64,000 bases of DNA from Streptomyces chattanoogensis. GTDB lineage: Bacteria; Actinomycetota; Actinomycetes; Streptomycetales; Streptomycetaceae. A program made the position numbers and the translations under genes. The notes under the pieces were generated by a model. It searched no databases. It had not been told where the DNA came from and saw nothing but the letters and a program-made list of their open reading frames with translations. Positions 25,733-35,500 of the stretch are shown in pieces. Within the stretch, counting starts at the first letter, position 1; every line of letters begins with the position of its first letter. Location of the stretch: contig NZ_LGKG01000001.1 of the NCBI RefSeq assembly GCF_001294335.1, positions 558,001 through 622,000 on the forward strand, in the 5' to 3' direction.

Positions 25733-27160
25733 ATGGCACTCTCTCGCTCCGCCCGTCGCACCTCCCGCTGGCTCGCCCTCGCCACGGCGGTGGCCTCCGC
25801 CGCCACCCTCGCCGCCGGCCCCGCCACGGCGTCCGCGCCTCCCGCCTCGCCCGGCGCCCCCGGAGTCGGCGACCCGTACTTCCCCGAGCTGGGCAACGGC
25901 GGCTTCGACGCCCTGCATTACGACCTCGGTGTCAGCTACGACCCCGACAGCGGCCTCCTGGAAGGCCGTACGACCATCAAGGCCAAGGCCACCAAGAACC
26001 TGAGCGCCTTCGACCTGGACCTGCAGAAGCTCCGGGTGGAGTCGGTCAAGGTGAACGGCGAGAAGGCGGCGTTCACCAGGTCCGGCGACGAGCTCACCGT
26101 CACCCCCGCCGCCCACCTGCGCAAGGGGCAGCGGTTCAGCGTCTCCGTCGCCTACGCCGGCATACCCGAGGCGCTCGGCGGTCCCATCATCTTCGGTTCC
26201 CCCTACGGCTGGATGAAGACCAAGGACGGCGTCTTCGTCGCCTGCGAGCCCAACGCCGCCTCGACGTGGTTCCCCTCCAGCGACCACCCCGGCGACAAGG
26301 CCACCTACGACATCCGCATCGACGCCCCCAAGGGCCTGACCGGCATCTCCAACGGCCGGCTGGTCAGCTCCCACGAGAAGGGCGGCCGCTCGTACTCCCA
26401 CTGGCGCGAGACCAAGCCGATGGCGACCTACCTGGCCACCGCCACCATCGGGAAGTTCGACGTCCGTACGGGCACCACCCCCGGCGGCACGCCCATCTAC
26501 GTCGCCACCGACCCCACCCTGCCCACCGGCAACGTCGACGTCTACGGCATCACCGCCGAGGCCACCGACTACTGGTCCAAGGTCTTCGGCAAGTACCCCT
26601 TCGAGGAGACCGGCGCGATCGTCGACGACATGCCGCAGGCGGGCTTCTCGCTCGAGGTGCAGTCCAAGCCGGTCTACTCGGCCGTACGCGACGAGACCAC
26701 CATCGTCCACGAGCTGGCCCACCAGTGGTTCGGCGACTCGGTCTCCGTCAAGAACTGGCAGAACATCTGGCTCAACGAGGGCTTCGCCAGCTACGCGCAG
26801 TGGCTGTGGGACGAGCACAAGGGCACCCGGAGCGCCCACGATGCCTTCCGCAAGCAGTACGCGGCCATTCCGGCGGACGACGCCTTCTGGAAGATCAAGG
26901 TCGGTGACCCGCAGCGGGACACCATGTTCTCCCGCGCGGTCTACAAGCGGGGCGCGATGACCCTGCAGGCGCTGCGCGAACGCATCGGCGACAAGGCGTT
27001 CTTCAAGCTGCTCCCGGCCTGGACCGCCGCGCACCGCTACGGCAACGCGGAGACCTCCCAGTTCATCGCGCTCGCCGAGAAGATCTCGGGGCAGCAGCTG
27101 GACGACCTGTTCCAGACCTGGCTGTACACGGACACCAGGCCGGCCCTGCCCGGGAAGTAG
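25733..27160 (+). CDS. Secreted M1-family metallopeptidase
   Basis: A 475-residue exported aminopeptidase-like enzyme. A signal peptide (RSARRTSRWLALATAVASAATLAAGPATASA) precedes an N-terminal beta domain (YDLGVSYDPDSGLLEG...) and the catalytic domain with HELAHQWFGD and the distal Glu in WLNEGFASYAQW. Instead of the classic GAMEN exopeptidase motif it has AGFSLEVQSKP, a variant seen in a secreted subgroup. The usual C-terminal helical domain is shortened, ending soon after LDDLFQTWLYTDTRP. ATG chosen for AGGGA upstream; a Met seven codons earlier is possible. It sits just after the peptide transporter, which fits extracellular peptide use. Confidence 0.9.
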   Translation: MALSRSARRTSRWLALATAVASAATLAAGPATASAPPASPGAPGVGDPYFPELGNGGFDALHYDLGVSYDPDSGLLEGRTTIKAKATKNLSAFDLDLQKLRVESVKVNGEKAAFTRSGDELTVTPAAHLRKGQRFSVSVAYAGIPEALGGPIIFGSPYGWMKTKDGVFVACEPNAASTWFPSSDHPGDKATYDIRIDAPKGLTGISNGRLVSSHEKGGRSYSHWRETKPMATYLATATIGKFDVRTGTTPGGTPIYVATDPTLPTGNVDVYGITAEATDYWSKVFGKYPFEETGAIVDDMPQAGFSLEVQSKPVYSAVRDETTIVHELAHQWFGDSVSVKNWQNIWLNEGFASYAQWLWDEHKGTRSAHDAFRKQYAAIPADDAFWKIKVGDPQRDTMFSRAVYKRGAMTLQALRERIGDKAFFKLLPAWTAAHRYGNAETSQFIALAEKISGQQLDDLFQTWLYTDTRPALPGK

Positions 27161-27192
27161 AAGTGAAGTAGGAAGTAGGGGGAAGGACCCGG

Positions 27193-27819
27193 CTAGCCGG
27201 TGTCCCCGCCGCGCTTGCCGAGCTGCTGCGGCCGCGGCAGATGCACCCCGAGGTAGACCGCGCCCATCCGCAGCGCGAACACCACCCCCGCCGAGACCGC
27301 CGCGGCGGGGGTGGCTCCCACCCCGAGGTGGTGCAGCGCCAGATAGCAGCAGGCGCCCGCCAGGGCCGCGATGGCGTACACGTCCTCGCGCAGCAGCAGC
27401 GGCGGGAACTCCCCGCACAGCACGTCGCGGATGACCTCTCCGGTGACCCCGGTCAGTACGGCGAGGATGATCACGGCCAGCGGCGTGACGCCCGCCTCGA
27501 TCCCCGCGCGGGCCCCGATCACCGTGACCACGGACAGCCCGACCGCGTCCACGACCAGCAGCGACTTATGCGGCAGCTGCCAGAACCGCAGATAGATGAT
27601 GGTGCCGACGCCGACGCAGATGATCAGCGTGAGCAGCACCCAGTCGTGTGTCCACACCGGATCCCGGTTGAGGATGGTGTCCCGCAGCGTGCCGCCGGAG
27701 ACCGCCGCGGCGAAGGCGAGCACCAGGCCGCCGAACGGGTCCATGTTGGCCCGGTAGGCGGCCAGCACCCCGCTCGCGGCGAAGGCGGCGATGCCGACCA
27801 GGTAGAGCGCATGCAGCAT
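27193..27819 (-). CDS. TRIC/UPF0126-family membrane protein
   Basis: A 208-residue membrane protein with seven hydrophobic helices arranged as two similar halves. Each half holds the family's glycine-rich helix pair: AFAAAVSGGTLRDTIL and LTGVTGEVIRDVLCGEFPPLLL. Bacterial TRIC proteins form trimeric cation (K+) channels; some members of UPF0126 were once linked to glycine transport. The start is the Met before LHALYLVGIAAF. It converges on the M1 peptidase and is divergent from the thioesterase. Confidence 0.85.
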   Translation of the reverse strand: MLHALYLVGIAAFAASGVLAAYRANMDPFGGLVLAFAAAVSGGTLRDTILNRDPVWTHDWVLLTLIICVGVGTIIYLRFWQLPHKSLLVVDAVGLSVVTVIGARAGIEAGVTPLAVIILAVLTGVTGEVIRDVLCGEFPPLLLREDVYAIAALAGACCYLALHHLGVGATPAAAVSAGVVFALRMGAVYLGVHLPRPQQLGKRGGDTG

Positions 27820-27899
27820 GGCGGCATCATCGCAGGCCCGGAATGCCTGCCTCCGCCCGAGGTCACCGCGAGGCCGCCGAGGGCTGCGAAAATTGACAC

Positions 27900-27911
27900 T
27901 ACCGGTCGGTA
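27900..27911. promoter_or_regulatory. TetR-type operator candidate TACCG-GT-CGGTA
   Basis: Perfect inverted repeat of 5-bp arms around GT, starting directly after a TTGACA-like -35 (27893-27898) and about 25 bp before the thioesterase ATG. ACCGGTCGGT-type sites are typical of TetR-family regulators of acyl-CoA metabolism, which suits the gene downstream. No TetR gene is nearby. Confidence 0.5.
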
Positions 27912-27934
27912 ATTTATCCGTGTACCGTGCCGCC

Positions 27935-28783
27935 ATGGCAACGGTGACCATCGGCAGCAGTGAGTTCGACCGGGACACGGCGGTCACGCGCCGCGCCCCC
28001 GGCGTCTATGACGCACACCTCTCCGCCGGCTGGACGATCATCCAGGCGGTCAACGGCGGCTATCTGCTCGCCCTCATGGGCCGCGCGCTGGGAGACGCCC
28101 TCCCGCACCCCGACCCCTTCTCGGTCACCGCCCACTATCTGACCGCCTCCGTCCCGGGCCCCGCGGTCATCCGCACCGAGGTGGTCCGCGCCGGGCGCTC
28201 GATGTCCACCGGCACCGCCAGCCTCGTCCAGTTCCGCGAGGACGGCACCGAGGTCGAGCGGCTGCGCGTGCTCGCCTCGTACGGCGATCTGAGTGCCCTC
28301 CCCGACGATGTCCGGACGACCGCCAAGCCGCCGGCCATTCCGCCCTACGAAATCTGCCCCGGCGCCGACAGCGCGCCCGGCGGCCGCCCGGCCATCTCCG
28401 GCAGTACGGCCATCACCGAACGCCTCGCCCTCCGTCTCGACCCGGCGACCGCCGGCTGGGCCGTGGGCGCACCGTCCGGCAAGGGCGAGATGCGGGCCTG
28501 GTTCGGCCTGGCCGACGGCCGCGACCCCGACCCCCTCTCGCTCCTCCTGGCGGTCGACGCCCTCCCGCCCACCGCCTTCGAGATGGGACTGTCCGGCTGG
28601 GTCCCCACCGTCGAGCTCACCGCCCACATCCGCCACCGCCCGGCCCCCGGCCCGCTCCGGGTCGCCATCACCACCCGCAACCTGGCGGGCGGCTTCCTGG
28701 AGGAGGACGCCGAGGTGTGGGACTCCGAGGACCGACTGGTGGCCCAGTCACGGCAGTTGGCGCGCACTGTGCTGCACGGGTGA
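27935..28783 (+). CDS. Acyl-CoA thioesterase-like double-hotdog protein
   Basis: A 282-residue TesB/thioesterase-family protein. The N-terminal hotdog half contains DAHLSAGWTIIQAVNGGYLLALMGRALGDALPHPDPFSVTAHYLTASVPGPAVIRTEVVRAG, and the C-terminal half LLLAVDALPPTAFEMGLSGWVPTVELTAHIRHRPAPGPLRV and the closing EVWDSEDRLVAQSRQLARTVL, which is highly characteristic. It should hydrolyse acyl-CoA; the chain preference is not readable. The gene is preceded by a TetR-type operator and TTGACA. Confidence 0.87.
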   Translation: MATVTIGSSEFDRDTAVTRRAPGVYDAHLSAGWTIIQAVNGGYLLALMGRALGDALPHPDPFSVTAHYLTASVPGPAVIRTEVVRAGRSMSTGTASLVQFREDGTEVERLRVLASYGDLSALPDDVRTTAKPPAIPPYEICPGADSAPGGRPAISGSTAITERLALRLDPATAGWAVGAPSGKGEMRAWFGLADGRDPDPLSLLLAVDALPPTAFEMGLSGWVPTVELTAHIRHRPAPGPLRVAITTRNLAGGFLEEDAEVWDSEDRLVAQSRQLARTVLHG

Positions 28784-28807
28784 CGGGGACGGGTGCCCAA
28801 GCGCCCC

Positions 28808-28823
28808 GGGAGCGCTCCCTTTT
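28808..28823 (+). terminator. Palindrome with T-tract after the thioesterase
   Basis: GGGAGCGCTCCC followed directly by TTTT, 25 bp past the stop. The palindrome has no separate loop, so only four base pairs form in a hairpin; still the only T-tract of this kind nearby, and it would insulate the next operon. Confidence 0.4.
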
Positions 28824-28906
28824 CGCAGGTGGCTCCCGGTACGGCTGCGGAAAGTGTGACGTAAAACGCGGGCGGTGACGGTGCGGCTCATGTCAGACTG
28901 GCCGTC

Positions 28907-29332
28907 ATGGGGGACGTGCCGCTGAAGCTGGAGGACGGGACCGTCGTATGGCTGCGGGCCGAGGAGCCCCCCGCCGACGGCCACTCCGGTGCGGTTCCCG
29001 GCCAAGCCCCCGCCCCGGACGCCGAATTGGAGCTGCCCGACGCCTTCGGCTCCGCCCAGCCGGTCAGCGTGGACAGCCGGATGAGCCGCGCGCTGACCCG
29101 CGGCGGGGAGGCCCTGGAGGAGGCCCTGCGTCCGCTCGGCGGCGTCCTCTCCCAGATCCACCGCTCGATCGCCGGCGGCAGCCACCGCCCCGACGAGGTC
29201 ACCGTCGAGTTCGGCGTCACGCTCGGCTCCGATCTGCGCCTCGGCGTCTTCTCCGGCAAGGGCGACGCCAGCTTCAAGGTCTCGGCCAAGTGGAACCTCG
29301 GCGCGGGTGAACCCGGCGGGACCACGCCATGA
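28907..29332 (+). CDS. CU044_2847/Trypco1-like protein (trypsin co-occurring domain)
   Basis: A 141-residue protein. It begins with a strand (PLKLEDGTVVWLRAEE), has a Pro/Ala linker, a helix (RALTRGGEALEEALRPLGGVLSQIHRSI) and ends with a beta pair DEVTVEFGVTLGSDLRLGVFSGKGDASFKVSAKWN. That closing pattern is typical of the CU044_2847 family, also called Trypco1, found beside trypsin-like proteases in predicted bacterial conflict systems. Its stop overlaps the ATG of the protease gene (ATGA). It is the first gene of the four-gene cassette. No enzymatic residues are evident; it likely acts as a regulator or adaptor of the protease. Confidence 0.78.
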   Translation: MGDVPLKLEDGTVVWLRAEEPPADGHSGAVPGQAPAPDAELELPDAFGSAQPVSVDSRMSRALTRGGEALEEALRPLGGVLSQIHRSIAGGSHRPDEVTVEFGVTLGSDLRLGVFSGKGDASFKVSAKWNLGAGEPGGTTP

Positions 29333-31461
29333 TCGCGGGCGTGGGTCCGGACACCCCGCTCCAGCTGTCCTTCGCCTCCGTGCGGCACGGCGAACGGGCC
29401 GTCGGAGCGGGTGTGCTGGTCGCCGAGCGCCTGGTCCTGACCTGCGCCCATGTCGTCAACAGCGCACTGGGGCGGGGACGGTTCGGCCAGGACACCCCCG
29501 CACCCGGCGATCTGGTCACCCTCCGGCTGCCCCACGTCGCACCTGCCCGAGATCTGTCCGCCCGGGTCGTACGGGAGATGTGGGTGCCCCCGCGGGCCGG
29601 GGCCGCCGGGCGCGAACCGGTGGAGCCGGGGCGGCTGCCGTACCACGGCGACCTCGCCGTCCTGGAGCTGACGGACGCCCCGCCCGAGGGCGCCGAGCCC
29701 GCGCCGTTCCTCCAGCACAACCACGCGGGCGAGGTCATCGCCTTATGGGCCAGTGGCAATCCGCTGCCCACGGTGCGCGCCGTGCCCCGGGTCTCGGCGC
29801 CGCCCTGGATCGCGCTGGATGTGCTCGGTGGCGCGCAGGTCACCGAGGGCTTCAGCGGCGGACCGCTGTGGGACCGCGAACGGCAGGCCGTGGTCGGCCT
29901 GGTGGCGGCCGTGCACCGCGCCCCGGAGACGGCGGCACCCGGCGACCGGCCGACGACGATGTACGCCATCAGCGTCCCCGCCATCGAGGCCGAACTCCCC
30001 GCGCTCCCGCCCTCGGCGGTGCCCACCGCCCGCCGCGGGGTGCAGCAGCTGCTCACCGCGCTGGAGCGGGTCCTCAAGGGCCGCGAGGCCGTCCTGGCCT
30101 GCGAGGAACGGCTCGCCGCCCGCCTCGGCAGACCCTCGGCCGGCCCGGCGGCCGACCTGGACCGGCTCGTCGGCCTGGCGGCGAGCGTCCGCCGCGGCCT
30201 GCCCGAACTCCTCGATCTCGTACGGGACCACGAGCCGTACGGCGCCCGCGAGGACTGGGAACGCCTGCGCCGCGCCGCCCGTACGGTCCGCCCCGGCGAA
30301 TATCTGACCACCCGTCAGCGCCGCGACCTCGCCGGCCTGCTGGCCCACTGCTCCCGTACGGACCCCCGCACCCTCCTGGAACGCGTCCTGCCGCACGCCC
30401 CGGAGCTGCCCGCCGTCACCGGCCTCGCCGATGCCATGGACGCCCTGGAGGGCTTCGGTTCCGCCGCCGGTGCCCCCGTACCGCCGCTGCTGCAGGGGGT
30501 GGTGCGCATCGCCGTCGAGGAGCGCGCGGCCGGTCCCTATCCCGCCGAGGACCTGGACGCCTGGGCCGAGCGGGTGGCCGCCCGGTCGGGGGTGGACGAG
30601 GCGGCGGTCAGCCAGTTCCGCGCCGATGTCGAGGCCGCCGCGGCGCCGGCCCCGGCGGGCCCTGCGGCCACCGGATCCCGCGCCCACGCACCCGTCGCCC
30701 CGCGCGTCCAGGTGGAACTGCTGCCCACCGCCACCGGCCGCCGCTTCACGTACCAGATCTGGACCTTCGCCGACGGCCAGCCGCACCGCCTGGCGCTGGT
30801 CCATGACGCGGAGGCGGGCAGCGAGCAGGTGGTCGACGACATCCGCCGGGTGCTGCGCACCGAGGTCCGGGAGGACCCGGAGACGGCCCTGGTGGAGTAC
30901 TTCCTGCCGTCCGCCTGGCTCGGCCTCGACGTCGACTCCTGGGAGTCGCCGGACAGCGACGAGGACGGGCCGTTCGCACCCGGTATCACCCGCCGGGTGG
31001 TGGTCCGTACGACCGAACGCTCCCGGGAGAGCTACGCCGGCTGGAAACAGCGCACCGCCGCCCTGCCGCACGCCAAACACCTGGTCCTCGACCACCGGCA
31101 CACCGACCGCAAGGTGGCCCGCGCCCAGCTGGAGGTCCATCGCGACGCCGGAACGGTGATCGTGTGCTGCGCGCCGCACCACCACGGCACGCTGCTGCGC
31201 CAGTGCGTCCAGGCGGGCGTCCACACCGTGCTGTGGCACCGCGCGGAGCACGGCGAGCGCATCGCCCAGGACCTGCTGGCCCTGGTGGACGGTACGGACC
31301 ACGCCGAGGTCCCCGAAGCGGTACGCCTGGAGCGGGCCAAGGCGATGGCCGAGCCCGAGAGCGCGGGCCACCACGGCCGCCGGCTCTCCCTGCTGTACGA
31401 CGCGCCGGATCACCGGCCCCCGCAACTCGCCCCCGATGCCTGGGTGTTGACGCAGCCATGA
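29329..31461 (+). CDS. Trypsin-like protease fused to VMAP-C-like domain
   Basis: A 710-residue protein with no signal peptide, so cytoplasmic. Residues 1 to about 225 are a trypsin-like domain with a complete triad: His41 (TCAHVV), Asp108 (HGDLAVLEL) and Ser176 (GFSGGPL). Residues about 230-460 are helical and may include effector-associated and VMAP middle regions. From about 475 to the end is a VMAP-C-like domain (VELLPTATGRRFTYQIWTFADG..., EYFLPSAWLGLDVDSW, VRTTERSRESYAGWKQR, HTVLWHRAEHGERI). In predicted vWA-MoxR-VMAP systems this component links ATPase sensing to an effector; here the protease is the effector. It overlaps Trypco1 and is 43 bp before the MoxR gene. Confidence 0.82.
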   Translation: MIAGVGPDTPLQLSFASVRHGERAVGAGVLVAERLVLTCAHVVNSALGRGRFGQDTPAPGDLVTLRLPHVAPARDLSARVVREMWVPPRAGAAGREPVEPGRLPYHGDLAVLELTDAPPEGAEPAPFLQHNHAGEVIALWASGNPLPTVRAVPRVSAPPWIALDVLGGAQVTEGFSGGPLWDRERQAVVGLVAAVHRAPETAAPGDRPTTMYAISVPAIEAELPALPPSAVPTARRGVQQLLTALERVLKGREAVLACEERLAARLGRPSAGPAADLDRLVGLAASVRRGLPELLDLVRDHEPYGAREDWERLRRAARTVRPGEYLTTRQRRDLAGLLAHCSRTDPRTLLERVLPHAPELPAVTGLADAMDALEGFGSAAGAPVPPLLQGVVRIAVEERAAGPYPAEDLDAWAERVAARSGVDEAAVSQFRADVEAAAAPAPAGPAATGSRAHAPVAPRVQVELLPTATGRRFTYQIWTFADGQPHRLALVHDAEAGSEQVVDDIRRVLRTEVREDPETALVEYFLPSAWLGLDVDSWESPDSDEDGPFAPGITRRVVVRTTERSRESYAGWKQRTAALPHAKHLVLDHRHTDRKVARAQLEVHRDAGTVIVCCAPHHHGTLLRQCVQAGVHTVLWHRAEHGERIAQDLLALVDGTDHAEVPEAVRLERAKAMAEPESAGHHGRRLSLLYDAPDHRPPQLAPDAWVLTQP

Positions 31462-31504
31462 ACACCTGTGAGTGGACGCACGCCATGAACGAGGAGAACG
31501 AGCG

Positions 31505-32527
31505 GTGACCGGACAGAGCGCAGTGGGCGCCTACGACGACCCGGCGGCGAAGCCCGAGGACTGGTGGGTGTTCCGCGGCCCGGCGGACCTGCCCGCCCCG
31601 CCGCCCTGGCGGCGTTTCCCGGGTTCCCCGGCCACCGGCCCCGCGGCACCCCGCGCCCCGTACCTCCTCGAGCGCAACGAGATCTCCGTCGTCAACGCCG
31701 CCCTGCATCTGCACCGCCCGCTCCTGGTGACCGGCCGCCCCGGCGCCGGCAAGAGCTCGCTGGCCCGCGCCGTGGCCGAGGAGCTGGGCCTGGGTGACGT
31801 ACTGCGCTGGTCGGTCAACAGCCGCTCCACGCTCCAGGACGCCCTCTACCGCTACGACGCCGTGGGCCGGCTGCGCGAGGCCTCGCTGCGCCGCGAGCGC
31901 GAGGCGCCGCGCGGCTCCGGCCGCCGCCCCAGGGCCCGGCGCACCGCCACGGCCGGCGACATCGGCCAGTATCTGCGCCTGGGCCCGCTCGGCAGCGCCC
32001 TGGCGGCCGACCGCCCCCGGGTGCTGCTCGTCGACGAACTCGACAAGGCCGATATCGATCTGCCCAACGACCTCCTGGTCGTCCTGGAGGAGGGCGAGTT
32101 CGAGATTCCGGAGCTGGCCCGGCTGCCCGAGCACCAGCAGGAGGTGCAGGTCCTGCTCAGCGGCAGCCGCGAGCGGGTCGCGGTACACCGCGGGGTGGTG
32201 CGCTGCGCCCACTTCCCGATCGTCATCATGACCAGCAACGGCGAACGCGACTTCCCGCCCGCCTTCATGCGCCGCTGCGTACGGCTGGACCTGCCGGAAC
32301 CGACCGGCGACCGGCTGCGGAAGATCATCGAACACAATCTGGGCGAGCAGGCGGTCGCCGCGGCCGAGGACCTGATCGAGGTCTTCCACCAGCGCGCGAA
32401 GACCCAGACCCTGGCCACCGACCAGCTGCTCGCCGCCGTCCATCTGCGCATCAGCGGCGCCGACCTGAGCAAGGAAGAGCTCCTCGCTGCCGTACTGCAC
32501 CGCCTCGACGAGCCCATGTCGCCATGA
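31505..32527 (+). CDS. MoxR-type AAA+ ATPase
   Basis: A 340-residue AAA+ ATPase. Walker A TGRPGAGKSS lies at 76-85, Walker B VLLVDELDKAD, sensor 1 in IVIMTSNGERDFP, and an Arg-rich RRCVRLDLPEP where the arginine finger is expected. Insertions within the AAA core (RREREAPRGSGRRPRARR, residues about 130-150) are basic. MoxR proteins act with vWA proteins as chaperone-like remodelers. The GTG start has GAGGAG 9 nt upstream; a GTG 33 bp earlier is possible. Its stop overlaps the ATG of the giant vWA/STAND gene, the expected partner. Confidence 0.88.
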   Translation: MTGQSAVGAYDDPAAKPEDWWVFRGPADLPAPPPWRRFPGSPATGPAAPRAPYLLERNEISVVNAALHLHRPLLVTGRPGAGKSSLARAVAEELGLGDVLRWSVNSRSTLQDALYRYDAVGRLREASLRREREAPRGSGRRPRARRTATAGDIGQYLRLGPLGSALAADRPRVLLVDELDKADIDLPNDLLVVLEEGEFEIPELARLPEHQQEVQVLLSGSRERVAVHRGVVRCAHFPIVIMTSNGERDFPPAFMRRCVRLDLPEPTGDRLRKIIEHNLGEQAVAAAEDLIEVFHQRAKTQTLATDQLLAAVHLRISGADLSKEELLAAVLHRLDEPMSP

Positions 32528-35500
32528 TCGACGCACTGCGACAGGCGATGTCGGCCGCCGGCTACGACCTCGGGGCCACCGAACTCCTCGATGTGCTGTG
32601 GCTGGCGCGGGTGATGGAGGGGCGCGGGGCGCCTCAGGTGACGGGGGAGCCGGGGGAGAGCGTGGATGAGGCGGGGGCCGAGGGGGACTTCGGGGCTACG
32701 GGTGCCGAGGGGGAAACCGTCGGGAGGCCCGGTGAGCCCCCGGGCGCGGCCGGGGAGGACGGTGCGGCCGCAGAGCCTGGTGACCGTGCGGATCCCGCCA
32801 CCGCCGCAGATGCCACGGGCGCGACGGATGCCACGGACGTCACGGATTCCACCGGCCCCTCCGACTCCACCGACCCGGCCGGCCCCTCCGCACCCGTGAC
32901 TCCCGGCGGTCCGCCCCGTCGCGCCCTGTACGCCATGGGCAGCCAGGGCGGCGACCCGGCCGCGGACCGCGCCCGCCCCGCACGGGTACCCGGCGGCCGC
33001 GCGCTGCCCGACGCCCAGCAGCTGGGCCGCGCGCTCCGCCCGCTGCGCCGCCCCCGGGACCACCCGCACCGCACCGTCACCGACGTCGAGGCCACCGTCC
33101 GGCTGGCCGCCGAAACCGGCTTCCTCGACGTCGTCTCCCGCCCGGACCAGGAACACCGCTGGTCGGCGGTGCTGCTGGTGGACTGTTCCCCGTCCATGCA
33201 GGTCTGGGGCTCGCTGGCGGCCGAACTGCGCGCGCTGCTCGCCCGGAGCACGGTCTTCCGCTCCGTCGACGTCCATCTGATCGACCCCCGGGACCCGGCC
33301 TGCCCGCTGCGCGGCCGCGGGACCGCCCACGCGTCGCTGACCTTCCTCCTCACCGACGGTACGAATCCCGGCTGGCGCAGTCCGCAGGCCGTACGGGCCC
33401 TGACCGGCTGGGGCCGCGGCGGCCCGGTGGCCGTACTGAACCCGCTGCCCCGGCGGCTGTGGCGCGGTACGGCCCTGGACGCACGGCCCCGACTCCTCGC
33501 CGCACCGGGGGAGTTCGACCCCGTCGGACGGCTCATCGTCTGCGACGCGCTGAGCGGCGAACGCGACCCGGAGGCGGACGGTCTCCTCGCGCTGCCCGTC
33601 CTGAACCCCACCGCCTCCGCCCTGGAGCAGTGGGCCGGACTGCTCACCCGCCCCGGCGTCCCCCACCTGATCGAAACGGCGCTGCTGGACGAGGCGCCGC
33701 TGCATGCCCCGCCGCCCCGGCCGCACGGCACCGCCGAGGAACTGCTGGCTCACTTCCGGGGCGCCTTCTCGCCCGAGGCATACCGCCTCGCCGTCCGCCT
33801 CTCCGCCATCCGCCCCCTGACCACACCCCTGATGCAGCTGGTACGCGTCGCCACGATGCGCGACGCCGGGCCCACCCATGTCGCGGAGATCCTGCTCGGC
33901 GGCCTCCTGGAACGCACCGACCGGGCCCGTGGCGCGGCCGCCGCGCAGGCGCTGGACCGCGCCCTGGGCCCGCTGCCGCCGGGCCATCAGGTCCAGCCCG
34001 TCTACGACTTCCGCCCCGGCGTCCGTGAGCTGCTGTTCAGCGGCCTCGGGGCCGAACAGGCCGTGGAGGTCGTCGAGGCGGTCGGCCGTTCCCTGGAGCC
34101 GTACATGGGGCGGCTGCCGGACTTCCCCGTCCTGATGGGGGACGAGGAGGGGGAGCTGCGGCTGGATGCGTCGGCGCGGGCGTTCGCCGTGCTGGCCAGT
34201 CCGGTGCTGGAGCGGATGGGGGGAGCGGCGCCGGAGCCGGGGAACGGCGCGCTGCCGCAGCCGCGCCGCCCGGTGGCCGCGCCGCCGGACCCCGGGCCGG
34301 TCACTGCGCTGCCCCCGGCACCCGAGCACTTCTTCGGCCGTACGGAGGAGATCGCCGAGCTGGTGGCCGGGCTGACGGGTGCGGACGGTCCGGCGCCGTG
34401 CTGGGCCGTCCACGGACCGCCCGGCGCCGGGAAGACGGCGCTGGCCCTGCGGGTCGCGCACGAGGTGGCCGGACACTTCCCGGACGGGCAGTACTTCGTC
34501 GGCCTGCGCGACGGCGGGCCGGGCCGCGCCGCGCAGTACCGTTCGCTCCTCGCCGGGCGCCGGGTCCTCCTCGTCGTGGACGATGTCCCCGAGGACGGCG
34601 AGGCGCTGGCCGCCCTTCTCCCGGAACGTCGGGCCCGCTCCGGCGCCGTGCTGGTCACCGGCCTCCGGCGCCCCCGGCTCGACGGCCTCACCGGCAGCAT
34701 CGAGCTGGCCGGGATGACGGCCGTCGATGCCCACCGCGCCCTGCCCGAGCATCTGCTGCTCCGGTGGCTCGACGACCGGCTCACCCCGCTCGCGCGGCGC
34801 GCCTTCTGCCTGCTGGCCGTACCGGACGGCGCCGAGCTGTCGCTCCCTGCCGCGGCCGCCGTACTGGATACGACGGCGGACCAGGCCCGCGACGGGCTGG
34901 CCGAGTTGCTGGCGATCGGCGCGCTGCGGACCACGGCCTGCGGCCACTACCGCTACACCGGAGAACTCAGGTCCTTCGCCCGGGGCATCGCCGACCGCGA
35001 GCTGCCCGGGGACCGGCGCGACGAGCTGCTGACCCGGCTGCTGACCTGCTACCTGGCCACCGGCCGTGCTCTGCACGAGAGCCGGTATCCGGGGGACGGC
35101 TGGTGGAGCGCCCGCGCCCGCGCTTCCCCGTCCGCCACGGACCCCGACCGGGCCCTGGCCGCCTGGGCGGACGAGCTGCCCCAGGCACTCGCGGTGATCC
35201 GGCAGACCGCGGTCCGGCCCGGGCGCAGTATGCGGCTCGCCTCCTACCTCCTGCTGCTCGCTCAGGTGGCGGCGGACTCCGGGGCGCTGTCCGCCGCGTA
35301 CGAACCGGCCGCGCGGGCCGTGGCGGTACAGGCGGCCCGGGAGGGCGACCACAAGTCCGAGACCCGGGCCCGGGTCGCGCTCGCCGACGCGTACATCGCG
35401 CGGGGCAGGTTCGACCGGGCCGAGCCCGAGGCGCGGACGGCAGAAGACCTGGCCCGCCGTTCCGGGGATCCCCTGGCGCGCTTCCGTGCCCCGTACGCCC

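Noticed and set aside
25733..27160. M1 peptidase as a degenerate enzyme because GAMEN is missing
   Set aside because: HELAH and the distal Glu are intact and this substitution is found in a secreted subgroup, so activity is likely.
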